Origin: Amyelois transitella
Taxonomy: Eukaryota > Arthropoda > Insecta > Lepidoptera > Pyralidae
NCBI RefSeq assembly: GCF_032362555.1
Contig: NC_083517.1
Coordinates: forward strand, 5,414,001-5,478,000
DNA length: 64,000 nt
Direction: 5' to 3'
Of the stretch, positions 53,381-62,995 are shown piece after piece. The stretch's first letter is position 1, and every line of letters starts with the position of its first letter. The position numbers and the translations under genes are program-made. The notes below the pieces were generated by a model. It saw only the letters and a program-made list of their open reading frames with translations. It was not told the DNA's origin and did not search any database.

Positions 53381-53645
53381 GAGAAGTGCCGTGTGGGGCA
53401 CCAAAAGAAAAAAGAATAGGACCACTCCATCTCTTTTCCATGGATGTCGTGAAAGACGACTAAGGAATAGGCTTATAAACTTGGGATATGAAACTTCTTT
53501 TAGACGATGGGCTAGCAACTTGTCACTACTCAAATCTCAATTCTATCATAAAGCTAAACAGCTGAAAGTGGCCTATCAGTCTCTTAAATACTGTTGGATT
53601 TTTCTACCTCGCTAGGAATATAGACGTGACTATATGTATGTATGT
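53381..53645 (+). repeat. TATG-tailed retroposon copy, diverged
   Basis: It begins GTGCCGTGTGGGGCACC, with AAGAATAGGACCACTCCATC, GACGATGGGCTAGCAACTTG and GACGTGACTATATGTATGTA. It is more diverged than the copy at 48245. Confidence 0.75.
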
Positions 53646-55469
53646 TTATTAATTTGAAACATTTTTATAAAACACGACATAAAATTATCTACATCTTATA
53701 GAAAATTAACATTTGTGTTCATTAACAAAGAAAAAAACGAAACGCGAACGAACGAACGAAATGCGAAAACGGTGAAGACCCTTTCTCAGGAGTCTTAGGC
53801 TTCACAGGACTGAGAGCCTCTTGTAGTCCTACGACATCAAGCTGATAGCGCACGCTTCTCACTGTTGACTTTTAGAGAAATAGATTACATACCTGTATTT
53901 TTCAAATCTAACCATAATTTCATACTTATATACTTTCTTACATATGTTGTCAACTTTGAGCAGAGAAAGTGAGGTTGAATGAATAAAAAGAATAAAAGTA
54001 CTGTTTGTTGTGAGTAACAGTATTTTCATAGAAATTTCCACGAAAGTCCCCGGTCCATTAAGTCTATTAAGATATTTTTACAAGTAAAACAGCTAGTTAC
54101 CAGCAATATGCTTCGTCAGGACGTTACAGACAATATGTAAAATTGTAAAATAATAGCATAATCAGTACTTACGTCGTCGCATAAATATCGTCCTCGTAGC
54201 ATTTAAGTGACTTTCGTTGGTCTTAATCCTGTGCTAAATATTTACGATTCTTTGTGAAATTTTTATGAGAATTGATTTGTTTATTTTTCAATGTGAATAA
54301 TTCATACTTCAAAAATTAATCTAAGAGTTTAATATTTCAAACTAGAAACTCTTTGACTTTTTTTGTCAAACTGGACTAACCCGAGCCCGAGTCATTGCTA
54401 CAGTGGGAATATTCAGAAATAACTTGCTATAAAACATATCAAGTATTTTCTGAATGTGTAGTCTATTTCTGTGTCGTCACATTCGTTACAAAAGTTACAA
54501 AAAAAAAATCTTTTCTATTTACAATTTTGGCAGATACGGCTTGCGTAGATAGTTTATTTCAAAATTATAGATAGTGCTTGCACCAAACGCTCGTCATTAT
54601 GTACATATGATGATTTTCTATCTACCAAATCTGACCCGTTGTTTATTTTAATTTATTTATATACTTACGTACATCAAGGAAAAAAAGTAAGAATAGGGCT
54701 TTAACTAAAGAGAAATTTAGTACAAATTCATGTTCCATAAAATTATAATAAATGTCTTTGAATTTGTAATGGAATAATTGCTCGGAGAGAATGGAGATAT
54801 ATATGACGTACAACGTTCTTACATAACGTGGACATGATTACGATCGGAATGGAAAAAGCGGATTTTACACGTATATCTACTCACAGCCGCCGTGTTAGAC
54901 GATAGACGAGCCAGTGTCGCTACGGCATATTTTATTTCATAATTTCTGAAGAATCTGAAATTATTGTCTTCAAATAAGTTTTAAACGACTTTCTCCTTTT
55001 TTGTTTCCCGTGAGAGGTGCCTAAGAGAATGTTTTTTTAAATGTAGATTAATTTGCAACACATTTTGTCGACTTTCAATGGTGAGATCGTATTTATACCG
55101 TATAATTACGTGCCTCACTGATATAAATTTTATTTTGAAGTCAAAGGCTCTCTTTAAGAAGGATATCAGCACCAGGACAATAATGATGAAAATGATCAAC
55201 GAGTAAATACACAAAACACTTTACAATACTCTATAATGAGTTAGAATAATGTTTATTTGTTTTTGATTAGGGTTAACAAAAGGCGTAGCATAAAACATCC
55301 ATTCATTATAGCATGCAAATATTATAATATCATACGAGAGTAAAAAGTGGATGAAGTAAAAGAAGTTTGTCATACTTCGCCCGTAACATTTATGTTATGC
55401 ATCCATTTAATATTAATTAAAATATAATCAATCATTCAATCATTATATAAAATAAATCAATTTTTAAAT
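53646..55469. other. AT-rich spacer, no gene seen
   Basis: No exon or RNA gene was recognised over 1.8 kb. 53740-53770 has repeated GAACGAACGAAA words. The patch at 54780-54930 is less AT-rich, without an open frame of note. Confidence 0.4.
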
Positions 55470-56913
55470 TTGTGTTGGAGAAGCGGCCGAGTACCAAAAG
55501 ATTGGTGTAAGGCTGTTATCGTGCCACTTTACAAAGGAAAAGGGTCACAGCTGGACTGCAAAAGTTATCGTGGTATAAGCCTGCTTAGCGTCGTCGGCAA
55601 ATTGTATGCTAAGGTATTGATTAATAGAGTCAGGAGTGAAACTGATGACAAAATATGGGATGTTCAAGCGGGATTTTGAAAGGGAATGGGATGTACTGAT
55701 CAGGTCTTTTCCTTGCGGTGCATAGCCGAAAAGTTTTTGGCCAAGAGTCAAAAAGTCTATTGCACATTCGTAGATCTGGAAAAAGGCCTATGACAGAGTT
55801 GAGAGGAATGAATTGTGGTCAGCACTTTCTATGCATGGGGTGAGCAGTCTCTTAATACGAGCACTGAAATCCTTATATGAGGATTCGAGTGCTTGTTTCA
55901 GGATAAACGGAGCGCACACTGAGTGGTTTAAGATTGAGAAAGGCGTTAGGCAAGGATGTGTTGCGTCACCGTGGCTGTTCAACCTATTTATGGATAGTTG
56001 TTTGACAGATTTGAAAGAGTCTGAAAGTGGATTAAGGATGAATGAGTTACTCGTCAAATGTCTGCTCTATGCCGACGATCAGGTTATACTGGCGTCATCA
56101 GCGGAGGAGTTACAGGAGATGGTAAACTGTATGCATGAAGCTTTAAAAGAGAAAGGAATGAAAATGAACGTAAGTAAAACTAAAACACTGGTTTTTGAAA
56201 TGGAGAAAGAAATGACAGCATGTAATATTTTGATTGGAGGAGAAAAAGTTGAGCTTGTATATCTAGGATCAAAGTTTACATCAGATGGCAAGTGTGATAG
56301 TGATATTGAAAGGAGAGTAAACGCGGGGACATGGTGAATGGAGCTTTGCATGCCTTTATGAGCAGTCAGAAACTATCCAAAAAGGCTCGACTGGCTGTGC
56401 ACAGGGGCGTGTTGGTCCCGACATTAATGTATGGGAGTGAAAGTTGGGTATGGCAAAAGAAGCATGAAAGCAGAATAAATGCAGATGAAATGAGAGCGTT
56501 AAGGAGTATGATGGGTGTGAAATTGGGTGACAGGATAAGGAACAGCATGATAAGGGAATGTTGTGATGTGAAATAAGATGTAGTTACAGGAATAGAAAAG
56601 GGTAGGTATGTTGAGATGGTTCGATCATGTGGCTCTCAACATCCTCTGATGAATGAAAGCAGGTTGACTAAGCAGATATACAAGGAGAGTGTGGAGGGAC
56701 AGGTCGGAGTGGGAAGACCTAGACGAACGTATCTTGATCAAATTAAGGACGTCCTGGTAAAAGGTCAGGTCAAAAGTACCCGAAACCGCCGAGTTTGTAT
56801 GAAGAGAGTTATGAATGTGGATGAAGCAAAGGAAGTATGCAGAGATCGTGGCAAGTGGAAAGAGGTAGTCTCTGCCTACCCCTCCGGGAAAGAGGCGTGA
56901 TTTTATGTATGTA
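55470..56913 (+). mobile_element. 5'-truncated RTE-like LINE with TATG tail
   Basis: It begins within the RT domain (GRVPKDWCKAVIVPLYKGKG) and runs through the RT core (FRINGAHTEWFKIEKGVRQG, then CVASPWLFNLFMDSCL, then CLLYADDQVILASSAEEL with the YADD catalytic box) and the thumb/C-terminus ([46 protein letters not shown]) to the tail TTTTATGTATGTATG. At least four frame breaks are visible: stops near 55677, 56337 and 56574 and a shift near 55790. It resembles RTE-type elements; the clade is not proven. Copies of its 3' end are at 9717, 30674, 43622 and 45888. The LTR element at 56914 was inserted in its tail. Confidence 0.85.
55813..56337 (+). pseudogene. LINE reverse transcriptase core fragment
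   Basis: This is the longest open piece of the LINE, 174 codons, with the RT blocks RQGCVASPWLFNLFMD and CLLYADDQVILAS. The frame ends at a stop within the thumb region, and the following pieces are in other frames. It therefore cannot make a working polymerase. Confidence 0.8.
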
Positions 56914-57115
56914 TGTGGGTTGTGAACGTTTTTTATTTAAATTGTTTCGTTATTTTAAGTTATTGTTAGGACTGGCACTTTTTATTTTCGAAGAGTAAAT
57001 TGATGTAAAATGTCAAAGAAAAAGGATTAGACATTGAAGTTTGGAAGATGAAAAAACCTATTAAAGAAACTGAAGGAAATATTTGTTTTACTATATCCAA
57101 CTGAGTAATCCCACA
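56914..57115 (+). repeat. 5' LTR
   Basis: It starts TGTGGGTTGTG and ends AATCCCACA. It differs from the 3' LTR by one base (near 56990) among 202. It carries the promoter of the element; no TATA box is obvious to the eye. Confidence 0.92.
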
Positions 57116-57122
57116 ACTTTTT

Positions 57123-57140
57123 TGGGGGCTCGTCCGGGAT
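57123..57140 (+). promoter_or_regulatory. Primer-binding site, proline tRNA type
   Basis: TGGGGGCTCGTCCGGGAT lies seven bases after the 5' LTR. It is the sequence long known as a proline-tRNA primer site in gammaretroviruses. It should pair with the 3' end of tRNA-Pro to start minus-strand DNA synthesis. Confidence 0.8.
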
Positions 57141-57503
57141 GGTGCTCAATATTGTGGTGGTCAATATTGGATTGAAGTGAAACAACACGACTGAAGACGA
57201 AAAATCAAGACGACTATTTAAGAAGGCAAGTCATCGACGGACATATTACAGACTGTTTTACCGACTATTAGTATCCGACGGTTCATGCTTACCGCTACGT
57301 GACGTCATTTCTGAATTCTGTTTTACCGACGCTGATGGGAAAAAATATTGCCAGATACATGAATAACGCTATTCGTATTCGTTATTTATTAACGTTATGA
57401 TAAGTTGATACAACGATTTATAATATTCAGAAATAACGTTAACCCGATTTTATTATGAAGAAATAAAGACTTTAATTAATTTTCACATTGAAGACGAATA
57501 TTA

Positions 57504-59147
57504 TTGATGAGTTCAAAGAAAATATCTTATTGTACGGCACAAAGACGACTTTCATTTAAGACGAATAAGATTGCAACTAAGATGCCGCCGAAGAAAAATA
57601 CCCAAGACTCAGATGTAGAAGACGTTGAAGATGTTGAGGTACAGATATCATTCAGAGACTTAGAAAAGTCTATGAATACTTTCACTGGAGATGATACTTA
57701 CCCGGTTAACGAATTTATTGAAGAATTTGAAGATGTTGCTGCTTTAATGAAATGGACTAACGTCGAAAAATTAATTTACGCGAAAAGGCTTTTAGGAGGT
57801 ACAGCTAAATTATTTCTACGTTCGATGGGAAGAATTAAAGATTACTCTGGGTTGAAAAAAGCATTAAAAGAAGAATTTGGTCCGAAATTAAACAGCGCCA
57901 CGATTCATAAAAGACTGAGCACCCGCAAGATGAAGAATGATGAAACGTATCAACAGTATTTTTTGACAATGAAAGAAATCGCTCTGCATGGTAAAGTTGA
58001 AGATCCTGCTTTAATGGAATACGTAATTGATGGTATTAGAGACACTGAATCTAATAAAGCTATACTTTATGGTGCTTCAGACCTCAAGGAATATCGGAAA
58101 AAGTTGGAGATTTACAGCGAGTTTAGAAAGAAGATGTCTTCACGTTCCAATTATGTTTCTCCTTCAACATCAGTCCAGTCTGGATCTAGAAAGAAAAATG
58201 ACGCCGCACCACCTAAGAAACGATGTTATAATTGTGGAGATTTAAATCACCAATCATCAGCGTGTACCAAAGGCATCAAATGCTTTAGATGTAACGAGTT
58301 TGGACACAAAGGACCCGACTGTCCGAACCAAGTAAAAAAGACGTTAAATATTTTGAAGAACGACAAGATCGAAGCTCCTTTTAAGCTAGTCAAGATTAAT
58401 TCTACCCCGATGATATCACTTGTTGACACTGGAAGTGATGTTAACCTCATAACTGAAACTGGATTTGAAGACATAAAACGAAAAATTACTGACTATAAAG
58501 ATATGAAGATTTATTTAACTGGTATAGCTGAAAAACAAATGTTAACAGAAGGAATATTTACTGCGAAAGTTGAAATTGATGATGGATTCTCGGATATGAC
58601 TTTCTACGTTGTGAAAGACAATGCCATTCCCGTAAGATTGATTATTGGCAACCCGATCCTGAAAGAGTTTGAAGTTAAGTTCACTAAAGATGGAATTGAA
58701 ATGGAAAAGATTATGCATCTAACCCTACTAGTAGAAAATAATGAGAATACTGAAGAATTTAATATAGATGACTCACAATACACAGCTGAAATAAAGAAAA
58801 TGATCAAAGACTATAATCCTAAAGAAGAAACTAAGAAAAGTAATGTAACATTAAAAATAATACTTACCGATGAAACGCCGATATACCAAAGTCCACGTCG
58901 CCTGTCACCTCTGGAAACAGATATAGTTCGTAAACAGATTAATGAGTGGCTGGATAAAGAGATAATAAGACCTAGTAAATCAGATTTTGCATGTGCAATA
59001 GTTTTAGCTAATAAAAAAGACGGAACCAAAAGAATTTGTATGGACTACAGAGGAATTAACAAGAAGATAATAAGAGAAAGATTTCCTTTGCCGCTGATTG
59101 ATGATCAGATTGATAAATTAAGAAGCTATTATATTTACGTCTCTTGA
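57504..59147 (+). CDS. Gag-protease-RT (first part) of the Ty3-type element
   Basis: This is the first part of a single Gag-Pol frame. Gag comes first, with two CCHC zinc knuckles at about 58224-58325 (CYNCGDLNHQSSAC and CFRCNEFGHKGPDC). An aspartic protease follows with LVDTGSDVNLIT at about 58420. The beginning of the reverse transcriptase follows (RLSPLETDIVRKQINEWL, KKDGTKRICMDYRGINKK). The frame can start at 57504, though MPPKKN at 57582 is an equally good start. It stops at 59147 inside conserved RT sequence, and the matching continuation is in another frame, so a small insertion or deletion has broken it. Gag and Pol appear fused without a programmed shift. Confidence 0.88.
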   Translation: MMSSKKISYCTAQRRLSFKTNKIATKMPPKKNTQDSDVEDVEDVEVQISFRDLEKSMNTFTGDDTYPVNEFIEEFEDVAALMKWTNVEKLIYAKRLLGGTAKLFLRSMGRIKDYSGLKKALKEEFGPKLNSATIHKRLSTRKMKNDETYQQYFLTMKEIALHGKVEDPALMEYVIDGIRDTESNKAILYGASDLKEYRKKLEIYSEFRKKMSSRSNYVSPSTSVQSGSRKKNDAAPPKKRCYNCGDLNHQSSACTKGIKCFRCNEFGHKGPDCPNQVKKTLNILKNDKIEAPFKLVKINSTPMISLVDTGSDVNLITETGFEDIKRKITDYKDMKIYLTGIAEKQMLTEGIFTAKVEIDDGFSDMTFYVVKDNAIPVRLIIGNPILKEFEVKFTKDGIEMEKIMHLTLLVENNENTEEFNIDDSQYTAEIKKMIKDYNPKEETKKSNVTLKIILTDETPIYQSPRRLSPLETDIVRKQINEWLDKEIIRPSKSDFACAIVLANKKDGTKRICMDYRGINKKIIRERFPLPLIDDQIDKLRSYYIYVS

Positions 59148-59169
59148 TTTAAAAAATGGATTTAATCAC

Positions 59170-61380
59170 GTGGATGTTGATGTAGATAGTCGGAAGTACA
59201 CTTCTTTTGTGACACCGCAAGGCCAGTTCGAGTTTATCAAAATGCCGTTTGGTCTTTGCACAGCGCCATCCGTTTTTCAAAGATATATCAACGATGTTTT
59301 TCACGATTACATAACTGATGGTACTGTACTATCTTATCTTGATGATTTAATCATTCCCGCAAAGACAGAAGAAGAATCACTGGCTAAAACAAAGAAAATA
59401 TTTAAAAGAGCGGAAGAATTTGGTCTGATATTCAATTGGAAAAAATGTCATTTTATGAAGAAGGAAATAGAAAATTTAGGATACATAATTTGTAACAATG
59501 AAGTAAGACCATCCAAAGAGAAAATAAAAGCTGTTGCAAATTTCAAAAAGCCCACTAATATCAAAGCCGTTCAATCGTTTCTTGGTTTAACTGGATATTT
59601 CAGAAAGTTTGTTCAGAATTATTCTCAAATAGCTAAACCTATGACAGTACTGTTAAAGAAAGGAGTTGTTTTTAATTTTGACGAAATATGTGAACAAGCC
59701 TTTATAAGATTAAAAGATATACTTACCAATTCGCCGGTTCTCCGAATTTATAATCCTGCCCTATACACAGAAGTACACACCGATGCAAGTGCAGATGGTT
59801 ACGGAGCGGTTCTATTACAAAAAAATCCGATTGATGATCAGTTACACCCAGTGCATTTTATGAGTAAAAAGACTACTCCCGCTGAGAAGAAGTATCATAG
59901 TTATTATTTAGAAATTTTGGCTATTGTTGAAGCAATAAAGAAATTTAGAGTATACTTACAAGGGATACACTTCAAAATTGTAACCGATTGTTCTGCATTA
60001 ACGATGACACTACAAAAGAAAGACTTACCTCCACGAGTTGCACGATGGGCCTTATTGCTCGAAGAATACGACTATGAGATAGAACACCGATCTGCATCAC
60101 GAATGAAACACGCAGATGCGCTGAGCAGATATCCTGTCTGTTTAGTTCTTTCTGAAACTACAGCAAGGATAAAGAAAGCACAAAACGAAGACGAACATGT
60201 AAGATTGATTAAGAAGATTTTAGAGACAGAAGATTACAAAGATTATGTTGTTCAGAATGAAATATTGTATAAGTGGAAAGACGGAAATAAAATAATTGTT
60301 GTACCTAAAAAGATGCAATGGGAGATCATTAGGAAGAATCACGAGAAAGGTCATTTCGGAATAGTAAAGACTGAGGAACTTATTGAAAGAGAATATTATA
60401 TAGAGAATTTAAGAGAAAAGATTAAGAAAATTGTTGATAATTGCGTTGAGTGCATAATTGTATCTCATAAAAAGGGCAAAAAAGAAGGTTTGCTTAATCC
60501 GATTGATAAGGGTAGTGTCCCATTGTCGACCTATCACATAGATCACTTAGGACCCCTTACATCAACAAATAAAAGTTACAAGTACATACTTACAGTAGTT
60601 GACGCGTTTACCAAATTTACTTGGATTTATCCTGTGAAGACTTTAACAACAGAAGAGACTATTAACAAACTGACTTTACAACAACAAGTTTTTGGGTCAC
60701 CCGAACGTATAATAACAGACCGAAACGCTGCATTCACTTCAAATGATTTTAAAGAGTATTGTAAGAATGAGAACATTACACATTATTTAATAACGACTGG
60801 TCAGCCAAGAGGAAACGGACAAGTAGAGAGGGTACATCAGATAATTATAAACGTACTTGCTAAACTAAGCGCCGATGATCCTACGAAATGGTACCGTCGT
60901 GTATCAAATGTACAGCGTTGTTTGAACGGAACTTATCAACGTAGCATTGGAATGACGCCGTTTGAATTGATGTTCGGAGTAAAGATGAGAGATAAAGATG
61001 ATGGAATATTAAAATTGATTGAAGAAGAAATTATTCAAGAAGTAAACGACAAGAGGCAAGAATTAAGGGAGAAAGCTAAAGAGTCTATAAGGAAAATACA
61101 AGAAGAGAATGTGAAGTACTACAATCGGAAGAGAAAAGAGGCTTTTTCTTATGATATTGGAGATTTTGTAGCGATCAAGAAGACACAGTTCTCACAAGGG
61201 AGTAAACTGTACCCTAAGTTTCTAGGACCCTACGAAGTCACCGAAAAGAAATGTAACGACAGATACGTACTAAATAAAATAGGAACGGCGGAAGGCCCTA
61301 TTAAGACAACTAGTTCTGCAGATTACATGAAGCCTTGGGTCTACTCGGAAGATAGTATTTCATCTGGGACAGATGAATAG
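59170..61380 (+). CDS. RT (second part)-RNase H-integrase of the Ty3-type element
   Basis: The open frame resumes inside the RT, with FIKMPFGLCTAPSVFQ and the catalytic YLDD at about 59335. RNase H is next (TDASADGYGAVLLQ, about 59780). The integrase has an HHCC zinc-binding part (about 60340-60455), a DDE core (HIDHLGPL near 60535, ITDRNAAF near 60712, GNGQVERVHQ near 60820) and a C-terminal GPY-type module (KLYPKFLGPYEV). No chromodomain is seen. The stop is only twelve bases before the 3' LTR. Apart from the break at 59147-59170 the pol region looks undamaged. Confidence 0.88.
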   Translation: MDVDVDSRKYTSFVTPQGQFEFIKMPFGLCTAPSVFQRYINDVFHDYITDGTVLSYLDDLIIPAKTEEESLAKTKKIFKRAEEFGLIFNWKKCHFMKKEIENLGYIICNNEVRPSKEKIKAVANFKKPTNIKAVQSFLGLTGYFRKFVQNYSQIAKPMTVLLKKGVVFNFDEICEQAFIRLKDILTNSPVLRIYNPALYTEVHTDASADGYGAVLLQKNPIDDQLHPVHFMSKKTTPAEKKYHSYYLEILAIVEAIKKFRVYLQGIHFKIVTDCSALTMTLQKKDLPPRVARWALLLEEYDYEIEHRSASRMKHADALSRYPVCLVLSETTARIKKAQNEDEHVRLIKKILETEDYKDYVVQNEILYKWKDGNKIIVVPKKMQWEIIRKNHEKGHFGIVKTEELIEREYYIENLREKIKKIVDNCVECIIVSHKKGKKEGLLNPIDKGSVPLSTYHIDHLGPLTSTNKSYKYILTVVDAFTKFTWIYPVKTLTTEETINKLTLQQQVFGSPERIITDRNAAFTSNDFKEYCKNENITHYLITTGQPRGNGQVERVHQIIINVLAKLSADDPTKWYRRVSNVQRCLNGTYQRSIGMTPFELMFGVKMRDKDDGILKLIEEEIIQEVNDKRQELREKAKESIRKIQEENVKYYNRKRKEAFSYDIGDFVAIKKTQFSQGSKLYPKFLGPYEVTEKKCNDRYVLNKIGTAEGPIKTTSSADYMKPWVYSEDSISSGTDE

Positions 61381-61392
61381 TCAGGACGGCCG

Positions 61393-61594
61393 TGTGGGTT
61401 GTGAACGTTTTTTATTTAAATTGTTTCGTTATTTTAAGTTATTGTTAGGACTGGCACTTTTTATTTTAGAAGAGTAAATTGATGTAAAATGTCAAAGAAA
61501 AAGGATTAGACATTGAAGTTTGGAAGATGAAAAAACCTATTAAAGAAACTGAAGGAAATATTTGTTTTACTATATCCAACTGAGTAATCCCACA
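61393..61594 (+). repeat. 3' LTR
   Basis: Matches the 5' LTR at 201 of 202 positions by eye. The bases just before it (CAGGACGGCCG) do not form a clear polypurine tract, which is unusual for an LTR element. Confidence 0.92.
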
Positions 61595-62389
61595 TGTATG
61601 TATGTAAAATATAATCAAATCGTCATATAAATGAACAATTTTATGAACGATATACACAGCTTAGAGCTGACCATTAAGCAATATTTATTAACTAGCTGTT
61701 GCCCGCGACTTCGTCCGCGTAAAGTTCGAGTTGAATCTTAATCATACAGTCAGATACAGACAGACAGACAAAAATAGCAAAAAAAAATCTCTATCCGTTT
61801 CAGTCAAAATATTAAATGTACAGACAAAATATTTTTACCGTTTTATTATATGTAGTATTTACGTGATTCTTTTTTTGTTCGGTAGAGTATACTTTCAAGT
61901 TGGTCCCGTTGTTACCTAGTCAGGATCTGATGATGGTATTCCAGGGAAATCAAGGGCAAACCTCAAATTTACAGGCAATTACGTTTTTGACAATTTCATA
62001 GATCTGTTTAAGTATTTGCGTCTGATAGTCATCATCCCATGTGAATGAGCTGATGATGGAAGGTACAACTCCTCAACGGTTAGGAGTTGAAAGAAAATTC
62101 TTACGAAGTTATACGTACATGTGAGGCTATTAGGTTGACCTGATAATAAAAAGTAAATCTCATTAACGTTAAGAATTTAGGTGAAAATGGATGCGGACAA
62201 ATTTCGTCTCTTCACTTGTTTCCTTTTAGCTGTTTGTATGGGTAGTGTTAACACAAAATAGGGATTTAAAGGCGTGATGTTATTAATGTTATGCATGTAT
62301 GTACATAATTATGTATGTTATTATGTATGTTAAAGAGACGACTGAAAGTTGTCATACAAAGTCTTTTTTTTTTAAGGATGGGAAATCAT
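61595..62389. other. Spacer with a truncated Helitron end
   Basis: The stretch opens with the rest of the LINE TATG tail. At 61692-61720 lies a reverse-orientation Helitron 3' end (CTAGCTGTTGCCCGCGACTT followed by CGTCCGCG), truncated soon after. No gene was recognised. 62285-62335 holds a TATG-rich simple repeat. Confidence 0.45.
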
Positions 62390-62995
62390 CAAATGACCTC
62401 TCCCGCTCTGGGTGGAACGGAAGGGAGTGTCAGACTTTTACTGACTAAAACCCACCTCGTTCCTTCAGTTGCCCTTTGCGTTCCGGGGCCACGGTATCTC
62501 GTTAGAACTTTCCCGCAGCCCCGGCTCAGTTTATCCCTTTTCCCCCCCTTGGGGGTTGACATTTCAAAAATCCCTTCTTAGTGCTCACTTATGTTACTAA
62601 AGGAACCTCTGTTCAAAATCTCAGACTCCTATACCGAGCGGTTTCGGCTGTGCGTTAATAAATCAGTCACCCAATCGCACCCCCTAAATCACGATTGGAG
62701 GGTAGTTTGAAAAAACTTATAATGTCAAACATATTTACTTGCCTATGTACGTGTTCATGCCAAGTTTCAAGTTTATAAACCCAAGGAATAAGATTTTTCA
62801 TAGAAACGTTTTTACCCCTTTTCCCCCCCTTGGGGGTAGAATTTCCAAAAATCCTTTCTTAGTGCTCCCCTACATATCCCAAAGAACCTACATTCCAAAT
62901 TTCAGCTGTCTACGACCAGTAGTTTCGACTGTGCGTTGTCTGTCAGTCAGTCACTCAGTAACGGAAGAGTTTTATATATATAGATTCAGTGTCAA
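62390..62995. repeat. Interspersed repeats with duplicated CCCCTTGGGGG blocks
   Basis: CCCTTTTCCCCCCTTGGGGG occurs at about 62535 and 62815, each followed by TTTCCAAAAATCC- or TTTCAAAAATCCC-like sequence and CTTCTTAGTGCTC, so a unit of about 285 bp is present twice. The end, CAGTCACTCAGTAACGGAAG and TTTTATATATATAGATT, resembles the repeat at 26040-26195. The first part (62390-62530, GGGTGGAACGGAAGGGAGTG) is a different repeat. Confidence 0.6.

Larger units (their letters stand above)
56914..61594 (+). mobile_element. Young Ty3-type LTR retrotransposon
   Basis: Two 202-bp LTRs (56914-57115 and 61393-61594) both begin TGTGGG and end CCCACA and differ at one visible position (TTTCGAAG against TTTAGAAG). 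A 4-bp duplication, TGTA, flanks the element (56910-56913 and 61595-61598), inside the TATG tail of the LINE. The 4681-bp element has an 18-base primer site and one Gag-Pol frame broken once in the RT region. Domain order protease, RT, RNase H, integrase is that of the Ty3 group. No envelope frame is present. The near-identity of the LTRs points to recent insertion. Confidence 0.93.

Noticed and set aside
56914-61594. An endogenous retrovirus with envelope
   Set aside because: There is no frame between the end of pol (61380) and the 3' LTR (61393) and no envelope-like sequence. It is an LTR retrotransposon without env.
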